Source: Rhytidiadelphus loreus
Taxonomy: Eukaryota; Streptophyta; Bryopsida; Hypnales; Hylocomiaceae
Direction: 5' to 3'
Assembly: GCA_947034895.1 (NCBI GenBank)
Contig: OX344762.1
Coordinates: forward strand, 17,588,760-17,652,759
DNA length: 64,000 bases
Part shown: piece after piece, positions 36,186 to 47,914 of the stretch
Numbering within the stretch: position 1 is the stretch's first letter
Layout: each line of letters starts with the position of its first letter
The notes under the pieces: generated by a model
What the model was told of the DNA's origin: nothing
Databases searched by the model: none
What the model saw: the letters and a program-made list of their open reading frames with translations, nothing else
Made by a program: the position numbers and the translations under genes

Positions 36186-37346
36186 CCTTTGAGAATTCAT
36201 GATGGAAAATGGATTTTATTATAAAAATGACTTCTCCACCTTTCATTCCTATGAATGTCAATAAATCAATTGCCTCATTTTGCCATCAAATTTTTTGGAT
36301 GGTATTTTGTCAAATGACAAATTTGTAACTAATTCAATGGATTCTTTAGGCATTTGAAATTCATTGTTTTGAAATGTGGTAGTTAGGAGTAATTGTCATA
36401 TTTAGCCAAAGGAAGCCACAAAGCAACTACCCCTCTGTCACCACCTCTTTATACATTGTGACAAATTTACAAATCTAAAAAAATGTCAGAGAAGTACTCT
36501 GGTCTAAGCCTAGAGCAAGAGGCTTCTTGAGGCCTTGCCCAAGCTCCCCTAGGCATTGCAATGCAAATTTTGCTCTAGTGTAAATTGCCTTGCTTAAATT
36601 GTCCATCATCCACAAAAGTGGCGTTTCTTCCAAGAACTCCTCATAGACACATCAAATTGTAAAAAAATTTGATGAAGCAATAAGGTACTCTTCATCCTAA
36701 ATCCAAAAACAATTTTAAAAATATAATAATTTTTTTTGTTCTTAGTGAATTGCCTAAAATCAATATATTGCCCTAAAATGTTGTTTGGTCCTTGAGAGGT
36801 TAATATAATTTTAGAATATAATTTTTAGCTATCCGCTTTGACATTGAAATAGAAAAGACCTTACAACTGATAGGTTTCCAAGTAAGTCTAACAAACTCCT
36901 CTACAAGTTTGGCAATATTCGGCTTTGGCCCCTATTTTTTGGCTCTTGTTAGAATAGAGCCATCAAATGGCATCTTAGGAAATCCTCATGTGAGTCCTTA
37001 GTTTGTGTAATTTAATTTTGTGTGAGTGTATTTTATGTACATTGAATTCTTTCTCCAGGGTACTCTCTTGGCTTTCCACCATTTAATCTTGGTTATTTTC
37101 TTGAAATAAACTCCGGGTTTAAAAATAAAATAAAAAAACTTACAACTTGTGCAAGTTGTGCTTTACATCTAAATTATAATGACTAATTAAAGATCCATTT
37201 TAAAGATGTCTTACAAAAATTCTAAATTATGAATTCAAAGGAACTTGCTCAAGTTCTCAAAAAATCCAAAGTGAGCTCCTTAGTCCTTTAGGGGTTATGA
37301 GTAAAGAAATGAGTGTAATAGATGATTGATGTTATAAATAGGTATT

Positions 37347-37421
37347 GAGGAGATAGTAAACAAATATTTCATTAGACATTGTGAATATTTGTCTAATGAA
37401 ATATTTGCTCACTATCCCCTC
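37347..37421. repeat. Hairpin with a 31-bp stem and 13-nt loop
   Basis: Positions 37347-37377 pair with 37391-37421 with three mismatches (core CAAATATTTCATTAGAC). The structure is compact enough to form a stable RNA or DNA hairpin. It could be a miniature transposon remnant or a small-RNA source. Confidence 0.6.
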
Positions 37422-37523
37422 ACTATCCTCCTAAAAAGCAAACCACCTCATATTGTATATTTCATTCTTTTCCTATATGGAAATAATCTATAGGTATGAC
37501 ATATGGATATGATACATAATTTA

Positions 37524-37525
<2 letters not shown>

Positions 37526-37555
<30 letters not shown>
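37526..37555. repeat. (AT)n microsatellite
   Basis: An uninterrupted run of about 15 AT dinucleotides. Confidence 0.9.
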
Positions 37556-37557
<2 letters not shown>

Positions 37558-39414
37558 ATGCAATAACAAATAGTCTAATAGTTTTTGTAGCTCTGAACGT
37601 ACTCATCCATCTTCATATAAGTTGAAACAATCCAATGTTGTCGGTCATCTAATTCTGACATCTATAAGACCTTACTCTTTGTGTCAGTCACCCACCCATT
37701 ACCACAATCTTAATAACCCTTTAACATCATGACAATGCACTTGGTGAGGGGACACATCAAAGTTGGTTTAATATGGATCTATCCACACTTTATGAATTTT
37801 GTTCCAACAAAATTTGAAAAACCACAAGAAATCCATTTCATATTAGAATGTCTTGATTCTATGTGTAAATGACTTTTCTCAAACTTCTTGGTCTCTGAAA
37901 AATACGTGAGTTCACAAATATGATCTCAGTGGTACTCAAATCATTAGAGGGGATTTGAGGGCAAGAACAACTTGTTTCAGGCATGTTCCTACAGCAATAA
38001 AAGAATGTGGCACGGTCAAAAAAATTAAATTAAAATTCTAAAAACAACAAAAAGTTGATTTTTTTTTCAAAAAATGATATGGCACTGTCGCCACTACGCC
38101 GAACGCAGCTAGCACGGTTTCCAAAGCAGTTAGGATAGATCTCAAAGTCGGGAATTCACGGGCTTTCGGAAGCCTCAAATATCTTCTAATGAACAAATCT
38201 ATTGGATATTAGGCATATTTACCTTATCAAATTTTCCAATTAAATTTTGAAAATAAAAGAACCTTAGACATGGGACATAATGGTACCCATGACACTACAC
38301 CACTAGAAACACACAAAAAAAGCTCATCTAGAGTACTACATAGTATGTATTTTCAATGAAACATTAACCCTTGGAGGATGCTCAGGCCAAAAAGTGATCA
38401 ATGGATGACTTCATTTTTCACTTTAGAAACAAAGAATGAACCTAAGGTAGACAAGCCTAATTTGCATTTGGAACCAACACCAAGAAGGGCACATATTTTT
38501 CAAAGGTATGTGCTTGTTTCACAAATCATATCCAAGTAGAATTATAATTTTACAATTAATTAGAATTGTAATTTCTATAGATCTATAAAGTGGTCTATCA
38601 GAAAATTACTAAATTGCCTATAGAATGGAGTCATAAATGTCCCATAAATAACCTATAATTGTCTTTTCATGTATCTATTGGCACTTAGGTACTTACTAAT
38701 CAAGGATTGGCTCATTAAACCCTTTTAGGCACTAATATACTAATTTTGTTAGAAAAATGAATGGATTTGAATGTTTTTTTGACGAAATTGGGCACTGAAC
38801 AGAATTGGACTAGTCTAACTTATTTGTCCAATAATAAGAGCAATTTGGTGACTACCTTGGTCATGGGGGAAATGTCCTTAAATGCTAAAGCGTGGAGGCA
38901 TATTTCAGGCAAAATTGTGAAAAACTACCACTTTTAGGGCAATGAGAAAAAAATGAAAAAGAAAGTTTTTTTTTCAAAATTCAAACATAAAATCTTTTAC
39001 TAGACTAATATGGGAATGTGTGAAAAAATTCAAAATTTTTGACCGCATGGATTGAAAGATTATAACATTTGAAGTTAGAAGAAAAAGACTTTTTTTGACC
39101 TTGCTTGACAAGGCTAGTAGCCTTTAACTCCTCCTAGAGTAAGATTTTACACTACACATGGTTATTTTTTTGGACATTTGCATCTTGTATAATGCAAGTT
39201 ACATACTTGCCAAATTTCAGAAGTAAAAGAGAAGTTTTGCAAAAGTTGCCTGAAATTGCCCAAGCTGTTAGAAAAGTTCAAGGCAACATAACTTCTGATC
39301 CAGGCACTTGATTGGAAAAAAAATTAAATTTGAATCAATTTCCAGACTTTGTTCTTAGTTTTCGGATTTGAATTAATTTTCTAACACTTTGGCACTATTC
39401 ACTTCCAAATCAAG

Positions 39415-39648
39415 TGTTAAGGTGAAGGCACAAATTCTATGCATAACAAACAACACAAATCAACAAGAGAAATCTCTCTCCCCCTAGCATGGGGAAGATC
39501 AATATATACTACCCAAATTAGGTGTGTAAAAGGTATGGAGAGCTTAAAGTAACTAGTAGATCGCTCTATATAAATAGCACTTACTATTCTAGTGTCATCT
39601 AGAATTAGCATCTACTATTCTATTTCTGAGTTAACGACTACTTCAACA
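39415..39648 (-). repeat. 3' LTR of the copia element
   Basis: A 234-bp direct repeat of 45568-45801 with about 10% differences, TG...CA ends and a TGTT/AACA terminal inversion. An 'aaagt' run is expanded in the other copy. Divergence of the pair indicates that the insertion is not recent. Confidence 0.85.
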
Positions 39649-39739
39649 CTCCTCTTCAATCAATAGTTACCTCATTAAAAACTTATCGTGATAAAACCTA
39701 AATTAGGAAAAATCCCACAAACAGAAAAGAGTGTAACTT

Positions 39740-42710
39740 CTATTGAGGAACTATCTCATGCAACAAATGCATGCCGGCCTCTTGTACCAATCTCCTATGA
39801 GTATAGGCTGGGAGAGCTTTGGTCAATATGTCTGCAATGTTATACGCTGATTCAATCTTCTTGACTTCTATTTGCCCCAGATTGAATGAGATCTTGGGTG
39901 AAGTTAAATATCCATGGACAAATGTATTTGGTGCGGCCAATTTTGATGAAGCCAAATGCCACTTGAGCTATACATGCAGAGTTGTCCTCAAAGATGATAG
40001 TCGGCTTGAATTCTTTAATAATTTTGCATTGCTTTATGATGATCTTGTTCATGTTCCTCAACCATACTGCTTCCCAGGTTGCTTCATGGAAAGCAATAAG
40101 TTTAGAGTGGTTTGAGGAAGTAGTAGTAATCGTCTACTTCACTGATTTCCACAAAATAGGAGAGTTATTCTTCAAAAATATGTATCCAGTTTGTGACTTC
40201 CCAGTACTCTTGTCGAATTTGAATTCGGCATCAGCATAACCTATGATATCTGAAGTCCCCTCTTTGGTATAACAGAGTCCCAAGTCTTTAGTCCCCCGGA
40301 GGTATTGGAATAAGTGTTTGACACCATTCCAATGACGAGCTGCCGGTCTCTAGCTATGACGAGCTAACACACTTGTAGCAAAAGAAATGTCAGGCTTGGT
40401 ATATGTGGACAAGTAAAGGAGAGCTCCTACTACTATAAGGTACCAGGTTTTGTCAAGAAACTCCTCCTCCTCCTTGCAAGGACGGTAGGGGTCATCCATA
40501 GTTCGACTTCGTTCCATCATGGGAGTGGAAAGAGGACTAGCTTGGTCCATTTGAAACTTCTTGAGAAGTCTTTGGGTGTAGCCGGTTTGATGGAGAAAAT
40601 ACTTCCATCTAGTAAGTGAGTCACCTCGAGGCCAAGACAGAAAGAAGTCCGACCTAATAACTTCATCTCAAACTAAATGGTTAGGAGACTTACAGCACGA
40701 CTATAAGTGGATGGGGTGCCTACTAGATTGAGGTCATCTACATAAACAACAATCACTACAAAGCTTGTATCATTCTTAAGTGTAAAGATGCAAGGTAGGG
40801 ATGGATCATGTTTGAACCCATGGTGGAGTAAGAAGTCCCGAAGGTGTTTACAGTACCACATTCTACTTGCTTGTTTAAGGCCGTAAAGAGCTTTTTGAAT
40901 TTTCAAACCAGAATAGGATCCCGGATTGTCATCCAATGGAGTATTGTCAAGAAAATCAGGTGGTGGTCTAATATAGATGGTGGCATCTAGTGGACCATAG
41001 AGGTAGGTTGTAACAATATCTAGCAAACAGGTTTCTAATTCAAGCTGAACAGCCATCCCTAGCAAATATCTAAATGTTGCAGAATCTATAACAAAAAAAT
41101 ACGTAAAGTCATAATCAAGACCAGGGCATTTGCGTAAAACCTTGGGCAACTAATCGGACTTTGTATCTAACAACATGTCCGTGAGCATTCCTCTTTTTAG
41201 TGAAGATTAGCTTGAAACCGATGGGTTTAGTAGGAAGCTTTGTATCTAGGGGCCCAAAGACTTTGTGTTTCTTGAGAGATGAGTACTCGGCTTGTAAGGC
41301 ATCAGACCATTGAGGCCAATCAAATCTAGATTCTACATCAGCTAGGGTGATTGGATCAATTAGAGTCTGAGGTGAGAATCCAAGTGATAAAGGTAATCAC
41401 AGAGGTTGTTTCACTTGGGGTACAAGAAAACAATGGATTTGGATGAGAATCAAAAGAAAAATCACTATGAAGGCTAAGAGGATTAGGTTTTGACTGTTTG
41501 GAGGAAGATGCTAACTTAGTAGGTTTTCTCTTCTCGGAAAGAACACTAATTGATGGCTGGCCAGCTTCAAGAAGTGGATTACGAGTAATTCTCGCAGTAT
41601 TAGTGAAACCATCCGGGAGTTATTCAGCTAAAGATTTTAGGTTAAGAAGTTTTTGAACTTCAGAGTCTACTAGGGCAGTTCTAGGGTTTGGATTAAGAGT
41701 GAACGTTTCAGGTGACCAAAAGTCTAAAGCAAAATTGGATTTGAGGTTAGAGATTAGAGGAAAATGGGTTTCTTCAAAGTGCTAGTTTTGAAACCGGGCT
41801 CTTTGCACAGTTCCACTAGAAGGGGAGATATAGCGAATGATACTAGGAGAATCAAAATCTACATAACGTATATTCCTTCCTACTGGTGGTTACCAATGGT
41901 TTTCCTCTGGGTTCAGCTACAGGAACCTATACTCTACATCCAAAAGTTCTAAAATGAGAAACATTAGGAACCTGTCCCGAAAGTAACTCTAAAGGGGAAT
42001 GATCATTAAGGAGAGTAGGACGGAATCTAAGGAGAGTAGCGGCATGAAGAACAACATGGCCTCAGAACGTAGAGGGTAGCTCTGCATGCAACAAAAGCGG
42101 CCGTGTAATTAGCTGAATTTTCTTAATGAATGCTTCAGCTAAGCCGTTTTGGGAGTGTTCACAAGGAACCGAATAGGTCAAGGTAATCCCAGAGGCTACA
42201 CAATAATCTTCAAAGTGTCATGACCAAAACTCCTCAACATTATCCATCCTAAGAGTTTTCACGGGGGAGTCCGGGTAATGAGACCAGTACTTAATTAACA
42301 TAGCTAATAGCTTGGAAAAAACCATATTTCTAGTGTTAAGCAATGATACCTCAAAATGAGTCCCGGACGCATCTACAAGGACTCAAAAATATTTGAAAGG
42401 TCTAGAAATCAGATTAATAGGTCCGCAAACATCACCTTGTAAACATTGTAGCTTTGGTGGACACTCCGTTGGTAGTGTCCACCTCGAGGGGCGCTTGATG
42501 AGCTTTCCTTGAGAACAAGCAGCGCACTCCCCCACCTTATCAGCGTCGCTAGGGCAGATGTTATGGCCTGCTAGCAATGGCAACATACGCCTGAACATTG
42601 TAGTTCAAGGGTGCCCTAACCTACTGTACCATAATCCACTCTTGGCTGGAAACATGACAGAGAAAGTAGAGCCCGTAGGTTGCTTAATTCCAGTAGTTGG
42701 ATGCATCAAA
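39740..42710 (-). pseudogene. copia pol remnant (integrase, reverse transcriptase, RNase H)
   Basis: Reading on the minus strand, the gag-pre-integrase zinc region (LWYSRLGHP near 42605, then CAAC near 42510) is followed by integrase. The reverse transcriptase part lies around 41150-40670, with LDIVTTYLYGPLD, ALYGLKQASRMWY and the catalytic YVDDLNLVG. The connection follows (MDQASPLSTPM; ALLYLSTYTKPDI). RNase H comes last (EDNSACIAQ; KKIESAYNIADILTKALP). Stops and frame changes occur throughout, for example between 40061 and 39955, so no protein can be made. The first residues of pol directly abut the reversed start of the inverted gag copy at about 42710. Confidence 0.85.
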
Positions 42711-44273
42711 GCCTTTGCCGTCCTAGTTTTCTCCATCGATGGCGATGCTTGCAGCGAAACGTCCCAAAGAAGAAAAAGCACGTGTTCAACCTTTACTTTT
42801 TGAGGCGTTGGAAGCTGACAGGAACAATTACTTGAAGTGGAGAATCGATGCCAAATCCTATCTATGTACGGAGGAGTTGGATGGTACTTTGATGGCAGAA
42901 AGGGGAGATCATTTGCATTTGGAACCATCATCTTTCAAGTAGAAGGCGCTTTTTATTCTAAGACGGCACTTAAACTTCTCCCTTTGACAATAGTACATTC
43001 AAGTTGATCATCCTGTCAAATTGTGGAAGCAACTCAAGGCCAAATTTCACCATGAGAAGACAATTTTTCTTCCTCAAGCCCGCAACGACTGGATTCATTT
43101 GCATGTCCTAGATTTTTCTGACCTCTTGGCATTCAACGCAGAGCTGCACCGGATTATCGCCCAATTGCGCTTGTGTGGAGAGACAATTTTTGATAAGGAA
43201 CTCATTGATAAGACTCTCTTCACCTTCCCTCTTGCTTCTGCTCTTTTAGCTCAACAGTACTGCAATATGAAGTTTAAAACTCACTCTCGGTTGATGTCCT
43301 ATCTTTTGCTTGCGGAAAAGCAACAACAACTTTTCTTGAAGAATGCTGAGTCCAAGCCCGCCAAGGAAGCGCACACGGTGGAGATACCAACACGTAGGCC
43401 ACGGAACATGAAGACACAACAACGGTGGAAGCAACATCAAAAGCAACCGTTTTCCTCAAAACCCAGAGATAAGTCCAAAATCTCTGACAAACCTTACTCA
43501 ATTGATTCAAAGTCTCATGATACCCGTACATGTCACAAGTGTGGTAGGGTTGGGCATATTGTTAAGGATTGTAGAGCTTCCAATTACCTTTTGAAAACTT
43601 ACAAGGAGTTGCAGCAGCTTAGGGCTGGATAGAGAGAGGCCCATACCCTTGATGCCCCCTCGATAGATGAGACAAATTTAGAAAATTATATGGTGAACAC
43701 GATCCAGTCCGTAGATCAATCTGATGTACCTCTCTTGGATAGTGCCACTACGCATACGATTTTATGAGATCAAAAGTATTTTGACTTTTTCGGCCTAGCT
43801 GATTCCTGGCAAAAGTGTGGTATTACAACCATTGTAGGAAAACGGAACATGATGTTTAGTGAGGGCCAGACAACACTGATTTTGCGTGGGGAGATTCCTC
43901 TCCAAATTGCGAAAGCAATGTATGCTCCATCAGCCCCCCGGAGCTTGATCAGCTACCGCGACCTACAGGCAAACGGAATCCACATTCTCACCGCAGTGAG
44001 GACTGGTGAAGAGGTTCTAGAGCTCAAGCAAGGGCAAAGATTCCTAGCCACTACACGTGTAGGAGCCAACGGCCTATATGCAATTTACATCAGTAATTCA
44101 CATAACACGATATTCGTTATTTTGGGAGAATTCCATGATTTTGGGAGTATGCAGTTCAGCTCGGTTCGAGCTGATCTGCACCACAGATTGGAAAACTGGA
44201 ATTTTCGAATGGCCATAACTTACTCAAATTTTGTCCAAACTGGGCATATGAGGTGTTTTTTGACATCTACGGA
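42711..44273 (+). pseudogene. Inverted extra copy of copia gag-protease
   Basis: On the plus strand, opposite to the rest of the element, this repeats gag from its start (42739; AKRPKEEKARVQPLL) through the zinc knuckle CHKCGRVGHIVKDC (about 43530-43575). It continues into protease (LLDSATTHTI near 43735, then the region to 44100). Three in-frame stops near 42940-42990 are shared with the other arm. An extra TGA follows the protease motif. It is the fuller arm: about 330 bp of protease present here are deleted from the other arm. Confidence 0.9.
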
Positions 44274-44366
44274 ATCCGTAGATGTCAAAAAACACCTCAT
44301 ATGCCCAGTTTGGACAAAATTTGAGTAAGTTATGGCCATTCGAAAATTCCAGTTTTCCAATCTGTG
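44182..44366. repeat. 185-bp perfect palindrome at the centre of the inverted duplication
   Basis: Positions 44182-44273 and 44275-44366 are exact reverse complements around a single A at 44274. The centre reads CTACGGAATCCGTAG. With such arms the DNA can extrude a cruciform, and any transcript would fold into a long hairpin. Outside this core the arms continue to about 42711 and 45508 with a few percent difference. Confidence 0.9.
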
Positions 44367-45508
44367 ATTCAGATCAGCGCAAACCGATGTAAATTGGGAG
44401 ATAGGAAAACTCCCAAAATAACGAATATCGTGTTACATATACTTTTGATCTTGTAAGATCGTATGCGTGGTGGCACTATTCAAGAGAGCTACATCAGATT
44501 ACTCTACGGACTGTATCGTGTTCACCATATAATTTTCTAAATCTGTCTCATCTATCGAGGGGGCATCAAGGGTATGGGCCTCTCTCTATCCAGCCCTAAG
44601 CTGCTGCAACTCCTTGTAAGTTTTCAAAAGGTAATTGGAAGCTCTACAATCCTTAACAATATGCCCAACCCTACCACACTTGTGACATGTACGGGTATCA
44701 TGAGACTTTGAATCAATTGAGTAAGGTTTGTCAGAGATTTTGGACTTATCTCTGGGTTTTGAGGAAAACGGTTGCTTTTGATGTTGCTTCCACCGTTGTT
44801 GTGTCTTCATGTTCCGTGGCCTACGTGTTGGTATCTCCACCGTGTGCGCTTCCTTGGCGGGCTTGGACTCAGCATTCTTCAAGAAAAGTTGTTGTTGCTT
44901 TTCCGCAAGCAAAAGATAGGACATCAACCGAGAGTGAGTTTTAAACTTCATATTGCAGTACTGTTGAGCTAAAAGAGCAGAAGCAAGAGGGAAGGTGAAG
45001 AGAGTCTTATCAATGAGTTCCTTATCAAAAATTGTCTCTCCACACAAGCGCAATTGGGCGGTAATCCGGTGCAGCTCTGCGTTGAATGCCAAGAGGTCAG
45101 AAAAATCTAGAACATGCAAATGAATCCAGTCGTTGCGGGCTTGAGGAAGAAAAATTGTCTTCTCATGGTGAAATCTGACCTCGAGTTGCTTCCACAATTC
45201 GGCAGGATGATCAACTTGAATGTACTATTGTCAAAGGGAGAAGTTTAAGTGCCGTCTTAGAATAAAAAGCGCCTTCTACTTGAAAGATGATGGTTCCAAA
45301 TGCAAATGATCTCCCCTTTCTGCCGTCAAAGTACCATCCAACTCCTCCGCACATAGATAGGATTTGGCATCAATTCTCCACTCGAAGTAATTGTTCCTGT
45401 CAGCTTCCAACGCCTCAGAAAGTAAAGGTTGAACACGTGCTTTTTCTTCCTTGGGACGTTTCGCTACAGGCATCGCCATCGATGGAGAAAACTAGGACGG
45501 CAAAGGCT
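44275..45508 (-). pseudogene. copia gag and truncated protease (original orientation)
   Basis: On the minus strand, gag starts near 45479. It reads in one frame to 44586 apart from three nonsense codons near 45275, 45228 and 45222, all consistent with C-to-T changes. It has the usual copia gag body (LDFSDLLAFNAELHRI; LTF-like helices) and the zinc knuckle CHKCGRVGHIVKDC. Compared with the inverted copy at 42711-44273, only a few residues differ, and the protease part after 'gatcaaaagtat' is deleted to near the palindrome. Confidence 0.9.
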
Positions 45509-45567
45509 CTAAAAACAAGAGAGAATGAAAACTAAAATAAAAGTTGAGGATCAAGGGTTGATAACAT

Positions 45568-45801
45568 GTCAAGGTGAAGGCACAAGTTCTAAGCATAATA
45601 AACAACACAAATGAACAAGAGAAATCTCTCTCCCCCTAGCATGGGGAAGATCAATATATACTACCCAATTTAGGTGTGTAAAAGTAAAAGTAAAAGTAAA
45701 AGTAACTAGTAGATTGCTCTATATAAATAGCACCTACTATTCTAGTGTCATCCATAAATAGCATCTACTATTCTATTTCTGAGTTAACGACTACTTCAAC
45801 A
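45568..45801 (-). repeat. 5' LTR of the copia element
   Basis: The partner of 39415-39648. It carries a short (AAAAGT)n expansion at about 45682-45705. A TATA-like word ('ctatataaata') and the adjoining primer-site-like TGTTATCA are present. Confidence 0.85.
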
Positions 45802-45929
45802 TGAAGCATTCTCTCACAGAAATCTTTGTGAACGATGGAGAATGGTGGCCAAATTACGTTTTTTTCCATGGCCAGGGTGACAGGGTCTAACAGATCAGGG
45901 TGGATTGACCCCTTCGCTCGTCCTTACCA

Positions 45930-46110
45930 GGGGTGCATGTAAAAAAAAAGCCCCCTATTTTGGGCCATTCTAGGGTATACTCTCAACTTCCCTCGACTAA
46001 ATTGGGGTCTCTGATCGCAAAAATGAATTAAAATTTTGCAAAAAAATTTATGTGCGGAAAATAAATAATTCCAGGGTTTGCCCACAGGGCTGAGCGAGGG
46101 GGTCAGTTCT
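45930..46110 (+). repeat. Dispersed repeat shared with 58575-58745
   Basis: Both places contain 'cccctatttt', 'agggtat.....caac.t', 'ttgggg.c..tgat.gcaaa.atgaatt.aaa.ttgcaaa' and 'atgtg.g.aaa.taa' in the same order and orientation. It is probably a small non-autonomous element; the ends are uncertain. Confidence 0.5.
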
Positions 46111-46119
46111 CCCTGGCCG

Positions 46120-47290
46120 TCTAACATGGCGTTCGTGGTGGGATTCAGGGTTTAACAAGCTCAGCATACGCCAGGCCGTGACCCTTTCCCTTTCCCGGGC
46201 AAGAGTGGAGATGCTCTAACGCTCATCTGGGCCCGGGAAGGTGATTGGCAAGGCACCGTCCTGACACGACAATTCCAAGCATGGAGTGCTGGCTGCCCAC
46301 TGGAACTCCCACTGAAATATCTTAACTTCACTTCCTCGTAGGAACTGAAATAATAAGTACTGTAGAATGCCTGGGCCGACTGCAGCAGCGAGGCCCCGCC
46401 AGCTTCCCAACACTTGCTTGCGCCTTGCGGTGACTGCTGCCAGTTGCACAGATCCAGTTGCACAGATCCCATGGAGACGGAGTGTCAAATATTCTCAGCA
46501 AATCCAGGAAGTCACTCATGCACAAATATCAAGTCATCGAAGTTGATGCAATTTACCCTCACTGACTCCCTCACTCGGAGAGAGCCAGCCTGAGGGTCCG
46601 TCACTCCGTCCGTCATCCCACACGGAGTACAGCCAGTACAAGAGTGATGGTGGCTCACTTACGTTAACCTACTCGGGACTCGGGTGAGGACACTCACTGC
46701 ACGGCGGTGCTAACTTAGACAACTGAATTTGGAGAGGAACGGAAACAGAGCAACAGTGTGAAGACTCAGAACTCTAAACTTATAGTCTGCATGTGTGAAA
46801 ATGATGGGACAAAATGTTACACACAGACAGCTAGACACACACACACATTCGTTCCTCCTGCCAAACGGTGATAGTTCAGATCGAGGGACATTCAAGTTGA
46901 TAGAGGTGAGGTTCTCTTGGACAGAAAAGGAGGGTCTGCATATATATACAAGCAGGTTTATATGAAACATGATACTTTAGTTTCTTGCTCATAAGGATAT
47001 TGGCATCAAGGGGAATAGTTCTCAATCATACTTAACTTACTTGCAGTGAAAACCTATCTATCCCTTAAGATATTAACCCCTTAACACCTCGATCCTTTTT
47101 CAAACTTTGGCACATTTTTGCTTATATATTTCTACAGAAATATCATTTACGGCAATTTCATGAAATTGGTCATTAAGGAAGGTTGTCTTTCAAGATTCAA
47201 GTGTTACATTGGATGAATAAGAAGTTAGTTGGTCAGAACAACGCCTCGAAGCCCTCTGTTCATTGTCCAAAATATGGACGTTAGAGTACT
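46120..47290. other. GC-richer to AT-rich transition, no gene recognised
   Basis: Overlapping minus-strand frames at 46161-46525 carry no known motif, and a direct 'ttgcacagatcc' duplication lies within them (about 46442 and 46457). GGAGATGCTC followed by TAA at about 46207-46219 resembles a PIF/Harbinger terminus without a partner. TTAACCCC words occur at 47074. Confidence 0.3.
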
Positions 47291-47299
47291 CAAGGGTTA

Positions 47300-47785
47300 A
47301 AGTAGGAGGCTCAAATGTTGGAGGGGCAATTACAATCGCTAGTAGAACTGTCAAGAATAGTGTACAAAGTTTCAAAAATGGATCATAGTTCCTTCAATGC
47401 ACTTTTTGCTTTTTAATTGTGTTCTTAAATCCCTTTGAGTAAAATATACATTCATATGTGGTTAAAACAAATGAAACTTAAGCATGATGTGAATCATTCT
47501 ATGAGAGTCAAAACTATAGAAACTTCCTAAGTTTGAAGTGCTTCATTCAAAGGCTGATTTTTATTCAAATTGGTTGAGTCTATGAGCACCAATAGCTACC
47601 TACGCACCTTTCACTTTGAAAATTCATAGTTAATTCATTCTAAGTCAAAAAAATTACAATTTAAATTGTCAATGAAGAGTTTTCCTTCTCTTTCTACCAA
47701 AAACATATGAAAAATATTGTACTCTACTGATTTTCCTACAAAGTTCCATTATCCCTTAGATGCTCCATTTAAGAGCCTCCTACCT
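47300..47785. mobile_element. Small non-autonomous element with pogo-like termini, 486 bp
   Basis: The ends read (A/G)AGTAGGAGGCTC-like inward: AAGTAGGAGGCTC at 47300-47312 and, reversed, AGGTAGGAGGCTC ending at 47785. TA flanks both sides. These are the same 13 bp as the ends of the pogo element at 6000-14974, with one mismatch on the left. There is no coding sequence, so it would depend on a transposase from elsewhere. Confidence 0.55.
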
Positions 47786-47914
47786 TATAGTGAACTGGTG
47801 TGAAAATGAGTTATGTTTCATGAAGTAAGGTAAAACAGCCCATTACGGTCAAATCGCCCATAGTGGACACCTTATGACTCCATGACGGTTTTCTCAAACC
47901 ACAATTAGTATCTA

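Larger units (their letters stand above)
36190..39409. other. AT-rich repeat background
   Basis: A TTAACCCTTGGAGGATG terminus lies at 38364, similar to TTAACCCTTAGAGGACG at 56931. A decayed repeat at 38930-39090 shares 'gaccgcatggattgaaagattataa' words with 48680. No gene is visible. Confidence 0.35.
39415..45801 (-). mobile_element. Ty1/copia LTR retrotransposon with an inverted gag-protease duplication
   Basis: Two direct LTRs (39415-39648 and 45568-45801) begin TG and end CA. Imperfect 5-bp flanks, TCAAG and TGAAG, are compatible with a mutated target duplication. On the minus strand, the sequence after the 5' LTR, TGTTATCAACCC, resembles the plant initiator-Met primer site (TGGTATCAGAGC). 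A purine tract, GAAGAGGAG, precedes the 3' LTR. The internal order read on the minus strand is gag, part of protease, a palindrome centre at 44274, the same protease and gag in reverse orientation, then gag-pre-integrase, integrase, reverse transcriptase and RNase H. All frames are broken. It is a dead copy with an abnormal structure. Confidence 0.85.

Noticed and set aside
42605..42931. A continuous minus-strand frame joining antisense gag to pre-integrase
   Set aside because: Its first two thirds are the complement of the inverted gag copy. The frame is an artefact of the junction, although the last third is true pol sequence.
43274..43531. Minus-strand frame MYGYHETLNQLSK (and its twin at 44687-44944)
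   Set aside because: Antisense of the gag zinc-knuckle region; present twice only because gag is duplicated.
46205..46219. Harbinger-type right terminus (GGAGATGCTC plus TAA)
   Set aside because: No convincing left partner was found; 45804 (AGCATTCTCTCAC) is too different.
46161..46525. Overlapping minus-strand frames in a GC-rich patch
   Set aside because: Three frames open at once in GC-rich DNA, with no motif and no consistent start; chance is likelier than a gene.
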